A stretch of DNA of 47,854 nt from Promethearchaeota archaeon (lineage in GTDB: Archaea; Asgardarchaeota; Lokiarchaeia; Sigyniarchaeales; SOKP01). The notes beneath the pieces are model-generated. The model was given only the letters and a program-made list of their open reading frames with translations, had not been told where the DNA came from and did no database searches. The translations under genes were made by a program, and so were the position numbers. Each line of letters starts with the position of its first letter. Position 1 is the stretch's first letter. Below are positions 34,478 to 43,050 of the stretch, one piece after another. Where the stretch lies: NCBI GenBank assembly GCA_013375475.1, contig JABXKD010000019.1, forward strand, positions 1-47,854, read 5' to 3'.

Positions 34478-35881
34478 TTGAGTTCTATGGAAAACCTACA
34501 TAAGACTTTTGATGTTATTGTTGTTGGTGCAGGGACAGGAGGTAGTGTTGCTGCCCGGTTTGCCGCAGAAAAAGGATTAAAAGTTTGCCTTATTGACAGT
34601 AAGGATAAAAAAGAAATAGGTAACAAAATCTGTGGGGATGCGGTTGGTAATGATATTTTTGATTTTCTTAAGATTAAGCATCCGAAAGGCAATGAACTTT
34701 CCTGCAAAATCAAAGGTGCCAAGCTATACACTCCCGATTTAAAAAAATGCATTGATCTCACTGATCCAAAACAAGCTGGTTATATTGTTAATAGGATTGA
34801 ATTTGGTCAAAGATTACTAAACGAAGCATTAGATGCTGGTGTGGATCAATTTATTGATAATACAATGGCTTTAGATTTATTATATAACCAAAATACGGTT
34901 TCTGGAGTAAAAGTAAAGCTATATAATGGTGAAAAAGCGAATTTACGGTCTAAAGTTTTAATTGATGCATCTGGGTTTTATTCTCCCCTAAGAAAGAAAG
35001 TAAAGAGCAATTTAGTAGAGAAAAAGGTATTAAAGGAAGATAGTATTCTTTGCTACAGAGAAATCGTGAAGTTTTCACCTCAGGATTTAAGAATTAATAA
35101 CCCCAATTACATATCAATAATTCTTAATCGAGAAAAAGCACCAGGGGGCTATATATGGTATTTTCCGAAAAATGAATCGTCCCTTAATATTGGTCTTGGA
35201 ACATTTATGAATCTTAAGGGCAAGGTAAAAGACTTATACCATCAATATGTCTTTAATGAATTCATTAAAACCTCGAAATACGAAATTATTTCTTCTGGTG
35301 GAGGTGTTGTGTCTGTTAGACGACCCCTCTGGTCGTGCACTGACAATGGAATCATGTTTGTAGGAGATGCTGCTTGCCAAGTTAATCCACTTCATGGAGG
35401 AGGCATTGATCCTTCGATGAGGGGAGGTTTTTTTGCTGCCAATACAGTTGTAGATGCGATTGAAAAGGGAGATTATTCTGTTAATTCGTTATGGAATTAT
35501 AATTATGATGTCATGACTAGTTTTGGAGCAGAATTTGCTTCACTAGACTTGCTAAGGATGACTCTCCAAATACTTCCTAATGAAGATTTAAATTTTGCGC
35601 TACAACAAGATTTATTGAGTGGTGAGGAAATACTAGAAATCTCCTCAACTGGAGAATTTGAATTACCCGTAATTAGCTTGGTAACTAAAGCGTTAAAAGG
35701 AATTTCTAAGCCAAATCTTTTGTTGGATTTAAATTTCTTGCGAATTCGGATGAACGAAATATCAAAACTATACAAAAATTTTCCAACAAAAATTGAAAAT
35801 TTTGAAGATTGGAAAATGCGGGTTATTCAAGTATATGATAAAATTAAGAAAATGTTAATAAATGCTAAAAAAGTAAAATAA
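34478..35881 (+). CDS. Geranylgeranyl reductase family FAD enzyme
   Basis: 467 aa. The FAD-binding GAGTGGSVAARFAA is at residues 17-30 and GDAACQVNPLHGGGIDPSMRGG near 294-315, the typical signature of archaeal geranylgeranyl reductases. It saturates the isoprenoid chains of archaeal ether lipids or of polyprenols. The frame starts at TTG 34478 or ATG 34487. The ATG trims three residues and may be the true start. It sits in the lipid cluster, just upstream of GGGP synthase. Confidence 0.88.
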   Translation: MSSMENLHKTFDVIVVGAGTGGSVAARFAAEKGLKVCLIDSKDKKEIGNKICGDAVGNDIFDFLKIKHPKGNELSCKIKGAKLYTPDLKKCIDLTDPKQAGYIVNRIEFGQRLLNEALDAGVDQFIDNTMALDLLYNQNTVSGVKVKLYNGEKANLRSKVLIDASGFYSPLRKKVKSNLVEKKVLKEDSILCYREIVKFSPQDLRINNPNYISIILNREKAPGGYIWYFPKNESSLNIGLGTFMNLKGKVKDLYHQYVFNEFIKTSKYEIISSGGGVVSVRRPLWSCTDNGIMFVGDAACQVNPLHGGGIDPSMRGGFFAANTVVDAIEKGDYSVNSLWNYNYDVMTSFGAEFASLDLLRMTLQILPNEDLNFALQQDLLSGEEILEISSTGEFELPVISLVTKALKGISKPNLLLDLNFLRIRMNEISKLYKNFPTKIENFEDWKMRVIQVYDKIKKMLINAKKVK

Positions 35882-35890
35882 TTATATTAA

Positions 35891-36718
35891 GTGAATTTTA
35901 TGGTTGATACATTGATAAGTGACACTTGTAAGGCAACTACCTACGATTTTTTAATTAATAAGATAAATCGTGATGGAACCCTCCATTTTTCCTTGATTGA
36001 TCCAGATCCTACCAAACAAAATCCCTCCAAAGCAGGAAAAATGGCGCTTTATGCAGAGCAAGCAGGAACTGACGCTATTTTAATTGGTGGAAGTACAGTT
36101 TTTGATCAAAATTTCGTCGATGAGACAGTACTCGCAATAAGAGAAAACGTCGATCTCCCAATCATAATTTTTCCCGGAGGCGTGGCTAATGTTTCAAAAC
36201 ACGCAGATGCAATTTTATTCATGTCCATCTTAAATTCGGAAGATCCGTATTTTATTATAGGTCAGCAAGCGATAGCTTCATACACGGTTAAACTATCTAA
36301 CCTTGAAATTATCTCAACGGGATATTTGATAATAGAGCCAGGAGGTACCGCAGGTTGGATAAGTAAAGCGAAACTCCTCCCAAGAAGTAAACCAAAATTA
36401 ACTGCTGCTTACGCTTTAGCTGCGGAGTACTTTGGATTCAAATTTATATATTTAGAAGCTGGTTCCGGTAGTGAAAGGATCCCTGCTAAAATTATTAGTC
36501 TTAGTTCAAATCTTTTGAGTATTCCAATAATTGTGGGTGGAGGAGTGAGTTCTAAAGAAGATGCTCGAAGTTTTGTTGAAGCAGGAGCAGATGTCGTAGT
36601 AATGGGGACATTTTTAGAAAATCAGGTTTTAAAGGACAACGGGAATTCTCTAAAAACGATTATTGACGAAATAAAGGATGCTGGGAAAGAACACAAGAAA
36701 AGTTACTGTTTGAAATAA
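35891..36718 (+). CDS. Geranylgeranylglyceryl phosphate synthase
   Basis: It forms the first ether bond of archaeal lipids from sn-glycerol-1-phosphate and geranylgeranyl diphosphate. It is a TIM barrel with SLIDPDPTK at 34-42, GGSTVFD at 66-72, YLEAGSGSE and VGGGVSS in the C-terminal phosphate-binding half, and a length (275 aa) normal for the family. Start GTG 35891 or ATG 35900. It is followed by the DGGGP synthase gene after 21 bp. Confidence 0.93.
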   Translation: MNFMVDTLISDTCKATTYDFLINKINRDGTLHFSLIDPDPTKQNPSKAGKMALYAEQAGTDAILIGGSTVFDQNFVDETVLAIRENVDLPIIIFPGGVANVSKHADAILFMSILNSEDPYFIIGQQAIASYTVKLSNLEIISTGYLIIEPGGTAGWISKAKLLPRSKPKLTAAYALAAEYFGFKFIYLEAGSGSERIPAKIISLSSNLLSIPIIVGGGVSSKEDARSFVEAGADVVVMGTFLENQVLKDNGNSLKTIIDEIKDAGKEHKKSYCLK

Positions 36719-36739
36719 AAAAAATTCTAATTTTTAAAT

Positions 36740-37612
36740 ATGAAATTTAAAGACGCTATTGAAATAACACGCCCTATTAATTGCTTAATGGGAGCTATTT
36801 CTGTAATTATAGGATTATTAAACACCCGTTTAGATGTTTCCTGGGAGAGACTCGTCATTAATATTATATTAGGTGTATTAACATATATTTTAATCGCAGC
36901 CTCCGGTATGGTTATTAACGATATTTACGATATAGAAATAGATAAAATTAACAGACCAGAACGCCCTATTCCAAGAGGTTCAATAACTTTAAAGCAAGCA
37001 AAATTACTATATATTCTTTATCTTTGTTGTGGTATATTTCTCTGTATTTTAAACACCATTATCTTTAATCTTAGTCTACTGAATTTTATATTAGCTTCGT
37101 TTTTCGGATTTATTGGATGGGTATATGCTAAATGGGGCAAAAAAAGCGGATTTTTCGGGAATCTTGCTGTGGGCATCTCTTTTTCGATAGGTCTAGTATA
37201 TGGCGCATTATTAAATAGCATACTTATTCCACCATACATTTGGTTTTTCTTTATTACAGCATTTTCCCTTTTAATGGCTCGAGAAATTATTAAAGGTTGC
37301 GAAGATATTGAAGGAGATAAAAAACAAGGAGTTAAGACTTTAGCTATTAAGATTGGAATTAAAAACTCAAGAAATATCGCGTTAATCTTTTCGTTAATAG
37401 CCATTACTTTCTTTGTGTTACCTCTTCTAACTAATATTCTCAATCCATGGCTTTTTGTTATCTTTATGATTTTAGGTCTAATAGAAGTAACTTATACTGT
37501 TGTACTAATGCTCACCTCTAAATTAGAAAGAGGAGATTTAAAAAAAATCAGTTTATATCTAAAAATAGGAATGTTTATTGGTCTAATAGCTTTCTTGTTC
37601 GCAAGTCTGTAG
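36740..37612 (+). CDS. Digeranylgeranylglyceryl phosphate synthase (UbiA family)
   Basis: It adds the second geranylgeranyl chain. A nine-helix prenyltransferase, 290 aa, with the first Asp-rich motif NDIYDIEIDKINRPERP at 60-76 and a second one (CEDIEGDKKQGVKTL) around residues 190-204 that bind the Mg-diphosphate. The position after GGGP synthase supports this call over other UbiA family members such as quinone prenyltransferases. It converges on a methyltransferase gene. Confidence 0.9.
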   Translation: MKFKDAIEITRPINCLMGAISVIIGLLNTRLDVSWERLVINIILGVLTYILIAASGMVINDIYDIEIDKINRPERPIPRGSITLKQAKLLYILYLCCGIFLCILNTIIFNLSLLNFILASFFGFIGWVYAKWGKKSGFFGNLAVGISFSIGLVYGALLNSILIPPYIWFFFITAFSLLMAREIIKGCEDIEGDKKQGVKTLAIKIGIKNSRNIALIFSLIAITFFVLPLLTNILNPWLFVIFMILGLIEVTYTVVLMLTSKLERGDLKKISLYLKIGMFIGLIAFLFASL

Positions 37613-37632
37613 TTCAATAGACTTGAATAATT

Positions 37633-39060
37633 TTAACTTTTAAACTGTTTGATAAATTTAAAGATTTTTTCAATTTCGTTGGTTTTTATAAAAGATTTTA
37701 ACTTTTCCTTATTTTCTTCCTTAAGTTCATGTGGAAATGTCTCAATTAAGCCCCTTACTTGAGTTAATCCCAAGAATTTTCTCGTATAGTCTGCCTTAGA
37801 GTATTTATATGTAGTTAGAAATTCGCTATCTAATTTCTCTCTAAAATATTCTAAAATTGTATTAAAAAAGTTCCTTAAGAGAAGTTGATCCTCATATGTA
37901 AGCTCAGGTTCAAGAAAAATCTGAATGGGATGAGTTCGATAAGTATTTCCTGAAACATATATTCCATCAACTCCAAAATGTTCCTTAATAATACCTAATC
38001 CGGCTCTTCCATCAATAGAACCAGTATCAACAGTTCGAGCGTAAAGAATATTATTCATTAACTTTCCTTTCAATGCGTCACTTACTCTAATAATCTGAAT
38101 TCGATATTGATTATTCTCGTACTTATTAGCATCAATTACTTTAATCTCAAAGGAACCGAAGTTATTAAGTACTTCCTCTTTTTGCAGGTAATATTTTACT
38201 TTTAGAGGATTACGAGTACTGTTTTCTTCAATAAATTCATCGAATTCAGAACCAGCACGATATTTGTATTTTGGTTTTAAATTATACTCTCTCTTAACAA
38301 ATTTGTTTTTATCCTTAAATTTTAAACCCTCAAAAGTTTGAGGTTCGTCTTTTGAAATTGCTTTTCTTTTAAAAAAACTTATGCATATGTTTGTACCGGT
38401 AAATTTAAACATAGAAGTTTCAAATATGGTAATTTTATTAATTTTATAATGCTTTAAAAAATCTAATCGAAATTTATTGGAAACAGAAGCGCCATATAAG
38501 AAATTGGTTGGAATAACATAGATTAAATTCTCAACATCGTTGCGTAAGTCATTAATCATCGCAATTTGGTATAAATCTTGGTATCCTTCATTTCTACTTT
38601 CAAAATAGCTCAAATACTTTTGAGTTTCATTATGCTTCCTAATATAACCCAAGTAGAGGTAAGGTGGATTAGTAATGTGAAATATGGGGTATTTTTGATG
38701 TTTTAGAATCTGTGGAAAGTTTTCTAGATTATCCCGTATTTTAATATTCCGTTCTGCAGTTTCTTTTGGAATTCCATATTTTCTTGCATTTTTAATACAC
38801 TCTTGAACCATATCTTTTTGGACATCAAATAAATAAATATGATTATGAAAAAAAGATTCTCGCTGATCTACCGGAATTTCATTTAGAATTGGTAGAATTA
38901 AATTACCTTCACCAGCATAGAGATCGACCCATAAATAATTTTCCAAGAAATCCTTAATTTCGGGAAAAATATACCTATAAAACATATCAATAGAAGTAAA
39001 ATGTAGACCAAATTTTCGCCTCTTCGCTTTTTCATTAGGAATTAAAGATTTTTTTTCCAT
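37633..39060 (-). CDS. Adenine-specific DNA methyltransferase-like protein
   Basis: 475 aa. VDLYAGEGNL at 45-54 is motif I (SAM binding) and NPPY at 131-134 is the N6-adenine catalytic motif. The C-terminal half has no recognised domain and carries charged helices. It is not similar in layout to the methyltransferase at 22974-24500. No restriction endonuclease is adjacent: the neighbours are DGGGP synthase and a HAAS gene. Probably a solitary methyltransferase. An N6 modification of RNA or protein is less likely. Confidence 0.8.
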   Translation of the reverse strand: MEKKSLIPNEKAKRRKFGLHFTSIDMFYRYIFPEIKDFLENYLWVDLYAGEGNLILPILNEIPVDQRESFFHNHIYLFDVQKDMVQECIKNARKYGIPKETAERNIKIRDNLENFPQILKHQKYPIFHITNPPYLYLGYIRKHNETQKYLSYFESRNEGYQDLYQIAMINDLRNDVENLIYVIPTNFLYGASVSNKFRLDFLKHYKINKITIFETSMFKFTGTNICISFFKRKAISKDEPQTFEGLKFKDKNKFVKREYNLKPKYKYRAGSEFDEFIEENSTRNPLKVKYYLQKEEVLNNFGSFEIKVIDANKYENNQYRIQIIRVSDALKGKLMNNILYARTVDTGSIDGRAGLGIIKEHFGVDGIYVSGNTYRTHPIQIFLEPELTYEDQLLLRNFFNTILEYFREKLDSEFLTTYKYSKADYTRKFLGLTQVRGLIETFPHELKEENKEKLKSFIKTNEIEKIFKFIKQFKS

Positions 39061-39172
39061 ATTGATATTATCGAACTCCTATCTTAGTATAATCTCTATT
39101 CTATTTAAGATAACTATTGATTTTAATTAGCTTGAAAATTGGTCCCCATTTTTTTTAAAAGAACACGAACAT

Positions 39173-39200
39173 TAGTAATTATAAAAATATTGGATTACTA
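39173..39200 (+). promoter_or_regulatory. Inverted repeat TAGTAAT-N14-ATTACTA before the first HAAS gene
   Basis: Arms at 39173-39179 and 39194-39200 flank an A/T tract (TATAAAAATAT, 39180-39190) that could serve as TATA box. The half-site resembles ATAGTATTT found before the PadR gene. It could be bound by the same regulator. AT-richness lowers certainty. Confidence 0.35.
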
Positions 39201-39236
39201 TCTAATAAAAATATATTAAAAAAAAAATGAGTTCTC

Positions 39237-40496
39237 ATGAGTGAAACTGAGAATATAATTGTTAAAAATTATATTAATCAAGTGAAACAAAAACTTCCCG
39301 AATGGTTAAAATGGAAGGAAGAAGAACTAAAAAACGTTTTAGAAGACTTAACCGCGCAATTATACGGTGAGGCAAGAGCAATTTCTCAAGGTGAAGAAAT
39401 AACTGATGCAGATATAAAAGAAGCCATTAACCGAATGGGTACTCCTGAAAGTATAGCTAAATTGTACAAAAATAGAGGTACTCCTAAATTCTTTCTAACA
39501 CAAGAGCTTTTTGATTTTTACCTAAGAACTTTGTTCTTCTTTTTCGCAGTAATTATTTTTATCAATATCATTGTTGCTGTTTTCCGGTTCTCGTTTATTT
39601 GGGTGGTTTCGGTTCCCTGGTGGGATATTTTAGGAGGAATGTTATCTGGAATTTGGATTGGGTGTTTAATTGCAGCCATCGTAATTACAATAGTATTCGT
39701 CTACTTTTCTATGGAAGGATTTTTACCTGAAGATTTTGGAGTAATCCCTAAACGTTTAGCTATAATTTTTCCATTCACTTTTACAGAAGAATACATGGCA
39801 GAAACAAGAGAATACACGAAACAACACATCGAAGAAGCCAGAATGCTTGGAAAAGAAAAACTAGCCGCAGCTAAGGCTCGAGTAGAAGAAAGGATAGCTG
39901 AAAGTAAAATTTTAAGGGAAGAAAGACGTACAGAAGCTAAGTTAATTCAAAAACAAAAATTAGAGGAAGCAAAAGCATTAAGAAAACAAAAATTGGAAGA
40001 GGCTAAACAAAAACGGTTAATTAAAAAAACTCAACCAGTTACTGTTGGGGAACTGATCTTTGGAGCTTCCGCGGGTATAATTTTTGGTTTGCTATTAATA
40101 ATCCAACCTTTTCCAGTCACGGGGGCGATGCAACCAGCTTTCCTTGAATGGCTAAAATTATTTGGATTTTTAGTTTTTGTAAGCGGGTTACTTGATTTAA
40201 TTAGGCTTGTAATCGGAGTAAGTAATTACACCGGGCAACAAGCTTTTTTAATAATAGGAGCCATTTACAATATTGCTTATATTCCTGTGTTTTTGTTGCT
40301 TCTTAACCAACCAGAAATATTCCCTATTTCGTTCTTTTCTGGAGGTAACATTACAGAAATATCCGCTGTTCCATCAGATATCACCAATATTATTTATTCC
40401 GTAGTAATTATTATAATTATTATCGGTATCGTTGGTGGAATGATAGGGAATTTCGTTAAAGTAAATAAATATTCTAAATTAAAAAAGGTCTATTAG
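39237..40496 (+). CDS. HAAS-domain membrane protein with coiled-coil insert
   Basis: 419 aa. The N-terminal HAAS-type domain (about 1-86: NYINQVKQKLPEWLK, INRMGTPESIAKLYKNRG) is followed by two helices (97-118, 131-157), a long charged helix (187-263) and four more helices. The charged segment repeats EEAKALRKQKL-like units rich in Ala, Glu, Lys and Arg and should form an extended coiled coil. Its paralogue at 43565-44590 is the same protein without this insert. HAAS domains are typically linked to PadR regulators. Here none is adjacent. Confidence 0.8.
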   Translation: MSETENIIVKNYINQVKQKLPEWLKWKEEELKNVLEDLTAQLYGEARAISQGEEITDADIKEAINRMGTPESIAKLYKNRGTPKFFLTQELFDFYLRTLFFFFAVIIFINIIVAVFRFSFIWVVSVPWWDILGGMLSGIWIGCLIAAIVITIVFVYFSMEGFLPEDFGVIPKRLAIIFPFTFTEEYMAETREYTKQHIEEARMLGKEKLAAAKARVEERIAESKILREERRTEAKLIQKQKLEEAKALRKQKLEEAKQKRLIKKTQPVTVGELIFGASAGIIFGLLLIIQPFPVTGAMQPAFLEWLKLFGFLVFVSGLLDLIRLVIGVSNYTGQQAFLIIGAIYNIAYIPVFLLLLNQPEIFPISFFSGGNITEISAVPSDITNIIYSVVIIIIIIGIVGGMIGNFVKVNKYSKLKKVY

Positions 40497-40504
40497 AACC
40501 TTAC

Positions 40505-40520
40505 TTTTTTTTTTATTTTT
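40505..40520 (+). terminator. T-run terminator after the first HAAS gene
   Basis: A T10-A-T5 run begins 9 bp after the stop codon. It fits archaeal poly-T termination. Confidence 0.45.
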
Positions 40521-40678
40521 AATTTATACATATGCTATTTGAAATTTTTTTCTACTTTTCATCATAAGAGAAAATTAAGTCCAAAGGTTTTTTTGTTTAT
40601 CATTTTTATCATTCTTATAAGCTTTAGATATAACTTAGCAATAAACTCTTTTTGAAAATTAAAAAAAGGTGTTAAATT

Positions 40679-42067
40679 TTGAGTGATTTAGAAGGTTTGA
40701 CAAGAAGATTGTTAATACAAAATAAAACTGACGAAGAAATTCTTACAAGATTGGTCCAAGAATATATTGATTTTAAAGATATCGATAAAGAGTTAGCATA
40801 TACGTTGGCTAAAGCAATTTTAACTGAATGTAGGAAGAGCGACATATCTAAAGTCTCAGAACCATTTATTAAAGATTTATTAGGAATCAATAAAGCAAAT
40901 GTGACTGTGGGGAAACAGGGTGTAGGGTGTCGAGGCGCTGGGGATTTCTTTGTTCATAAATTAATAGCAAATTTATCACAAACTAAAACACAACCATTTT
41001 TATCTCCAACTTCTTTGGATGATGCTGGGGCGGTTAAATTATCAGGAATGGGTTTTTTAAATGGAACGGACGATATTATAATTGTCTCGAAAATGGAGGG
41101 GATCCATAGCCGACTCAGTGATTTTCCTTTTGTATGTGGATTTCATGTTACTCGAGCATGCTTGCGAGACTTATATGTAAAAGGGGCAGAACCAATTTCC
41201 ATAATGATAGATGTTCATTTAGCTGATGATGCCGATGTAGGAAAATTGTTTGATTTTATGGCGGGTGTTTCTACAATTGCTGAATTATCGGGAGTACCAA
41301 TAACAGCTGGCTCTACATTAAGAATAGGAGGGGACATGGTTATTGGAAATAGATTAGTGGGTGGAATAAGTGCGGTTGGTGTTACCCGAAACAAGTTATT
41401 AGCGAGACGCAACATTCAAGTAGGAGATAAAATATTAATGACTGAAGGTGCGGGGGGTGGAACTATAACCACTACAGCTATATATTCGGGAAACCATAGT
41501 GTTGTAAACGAAACCATGAACATTAAATTCCTAGAAGCTTGTAATATCCTATTAAAAAAAGAATATCTTAAGGACATAAGGGCTATGTGTGATGTCACAA
41601 ACGGAGGTCTTAGAGGAGATTTATACGAAATAAACTATGAAGCTAAAACAGGTGTAACAATTTATGAAGATCGAGTTAGAGAGCTTGTTAATCCCGCGGT
41701 GTTAGATCTATTAGAAAAAGTGAAAGTTGACTATTTAGGAGTATCGCTAGATGCACTCCTAATTTATTGCTCAGAAAATATATCGAAACAAATTATTACT
41801 GATTTGGCAACACAGAATATTAAATGCGCTGAAATCGGTTACGTAGACGGTTCTAATCAAGTAAACATGATTTATAACGGTGAAGAGAAAAAATCACTTC
41901 TTCCTCAATTTCGAGAATCGGCTTATACTAAGATCAAACAAGAAATAGGAGAAGAAACTCCAGAATTGAAGTTAGATATGGAGGAAAAAATTGAAAAAGC
42001 AGCTTCAGAAGCTTTTAAAAAGAGACAAAAAATCATAGATTACATTAAAAACAACATTAATGCTTAA
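40679..42067 (+). CDS. AIR synthase-related (PurM/SelD/HypE-like) protein
   Basis: 462 aa. DDAGAV at 114-119, VTRACLRDLYVKGAEP at 157-172 and AGSTLRIGGDMVIGN match the ATP-binding dimer fold of PurM, SelD, HypE and ThiL. An N-terminal helical domain of about 70 residues and a C-terminal helical tail are extra. It resembles the archaeal subfamily annotated as AIR synthase-related or methanogenesis marker 2. The reaction is unknown, probably ATP-dependent phosphorylation of a small acid or carbamoyl-type group. TTG start at 40679 with AAGGTG 7 nt upstream. Convergent with larE. Confidence 0.78.
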   Translation: MSDLEGLTRRLLIQNKTDEEILTRLVQEYIDFKDIDKELAYTLAKAILTECRKSDISKVSEPFIKDLLGINKANVTVGKQGVGCRGAGDFFVHKLIANLSQTKTQPFLSPTSLDDAGAVKLSGMGFLNGTDDIIIVSKMEGIHSRLSDFPFVCGFHVTRACLRDLYVKGAEPISIMIDVHLADDADVGKLFDFMAGVSTIAELSGVPITAGSTLRIGGDMVIGNRLVGGISAVGVTRNKLLARRNIQVGDKILMTEGAGGGTITTTAIYSGNHSVVNETMNIKFLEACNILLKKEYLKDIRAMCDVTNGGLRGDLYEINYEAKTGVTIYEDRVRELVNPAVLDLLEKVKVDYLGVSLDALLIYCSENISKQIITDLATQNIKCAEIGYVDGSNQVNMIYNGEEKKSLLPQFRESAYTKIKQEIGEETPELKLDMEEKIEKAASEAFKKRQKIIDYIKNNINA

Positions 42068-42068
42068 T

Positions 42069-42902
42069 TTATTCTTCTTCAATTAAAGGAAGGACTTCAT
42101 TTAGTGATCCAGACCTAAATCCTTCTAAATCAACGGTAATGTAGCAAAATCCTAATTTTTTGAACTTATCCTTAATTTTTACAATATTTTCATTGGTCAT
42201 AATTTTCATAATGTCTTCGGGCATCAGTTCTATTCGTGCTAATTTTCCTAAGTGTAGTCTAACTCGTAATTGTTTTAAATTGTATGTGTTACTCAGGAAT
42301 TTTTCTGCCTCCCTAATCATATCTAATTTTTCTATGTTTATATCTTGATCGTAGGGAATACGTGAAGAAAAACAGGCCATTGAAGGTTTCGATTGCACAT
42401 CTAAATTAAAGAATTTGCTTATCTCTCTGATCTCTTGTTTATTAATCTTGAAATTTATATACGGAGTAGAAATATTTAATTCTTTCAGAGCTTGCATTCC
42501 TGGTCTATAATCATTTAGGTCGTCTAAATTTGAGCCGTCTAATATTATATCAAAATTCCTTTCTTCCTTTATTTTTAATATATCCTCGTATAATCCTGTT
42601 TTGCAAATATAACACCGATTTTTAGGATTGCACCTAAATTCTTCATCTTTTAGGGGATCACGCTCAATAATTAAGTGGGCTATACCGTACTTTTTCGCAA
42701 ACTCACTAGTTAATTGAATTTCCTCGTCAGGATAGAGGATTGATTTTTCTGTTACAAGTAATGCTTCTTTAGCGTATTTATTTGAAAGAAACGCTAATAA
42801 ACTGCTGTCAACTCCTCCAGAAAACGCAACTATCACTTTTTTATTTTTTAAAAAGGATACAAGATTCTCTAACTTACCGTTTAGATTCTTAGTTAAATCC
42901 AT
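42069..42902 (-). CDS. larE: LarE-type sulfur transferase, ATP-dependent
   Basis: 277 aa. The PP-loop SGGVDSS is at 28-34, GSNLDDL at 123-129 and FSSRIPY at 178-184. In the nickel-pincer cofactor pathway LarE adds sulfur to a nicotinate-derived precursor. Four cysteines stand out: C91, C97 and C100 in RCNPKNRCYICK, and C177 in MACFSSR. Such an arrangement suggests the iron-sulfur cluster type of LarE that uses a [4Fe-4S] cluster to donate sulfur, rather than the type that sacrifices a single Cys. No larB or larC is adjacent. The gene ends 1 bp from the convergent AIR-synthase-like gene. Confidence 0.85.
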   Translation of the reverse strand: MDLTKNLNGKLENLVSFLKNKKVIVAFSGGVDSSLLAFLSNKYAKEALLVTEKSILYPDEEIQLTSEFAKKYGIAHLIIERDPLKDEEFRCNPKNRCYICKTGLYEDILKIKEERNFDIILDGSNLDDLNDYRPGMQALKELNISTPYINFKINKQEIREISKFFNLDVQSKPSMACFSSRIPYDQDINIEKLDMIREAEKFLSNTYNLKQLRVRLHLGKLARIELMPEDIMKIMTNENIVKIKDKFKKLGFCYITVDLEGFRSGSLNEVLPLIEEE

Positions 42903-42974
42903 CGTTAATCTAATTCCTAAAAAAACATGAAGAGTAATAAATTTTTATTTTAGAAAATATAAAAAATACATAGA

Positions 42975-43028
42975 TTTATATACTGTGGCTGGTATAGTAT
43001 TTGTAAGACACTATAAAATAAATACTAT
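42975..43028 (+). promoter_or_regulatory. Putative PadR-HAAS promoter and operator
   Basis: A TATA box TTTATATA (42975-42982) is followed by ATAGTATTT (42994-43002) and its exact inverted copy AAATACTAT (43020-43028), 17 nt apart. A further ACTATA (43010-43015) pairs with TATAGT (42993-42998) at 11-nt spacing. Transcription would start near 43007, between the arms, so binding would block it. This is the normal arrangement for an autoregulated PadR gene. Confidence 0.6.
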
Positions 43029-43050
43029 TTTATAAAAGGTGCAAAAAAAA

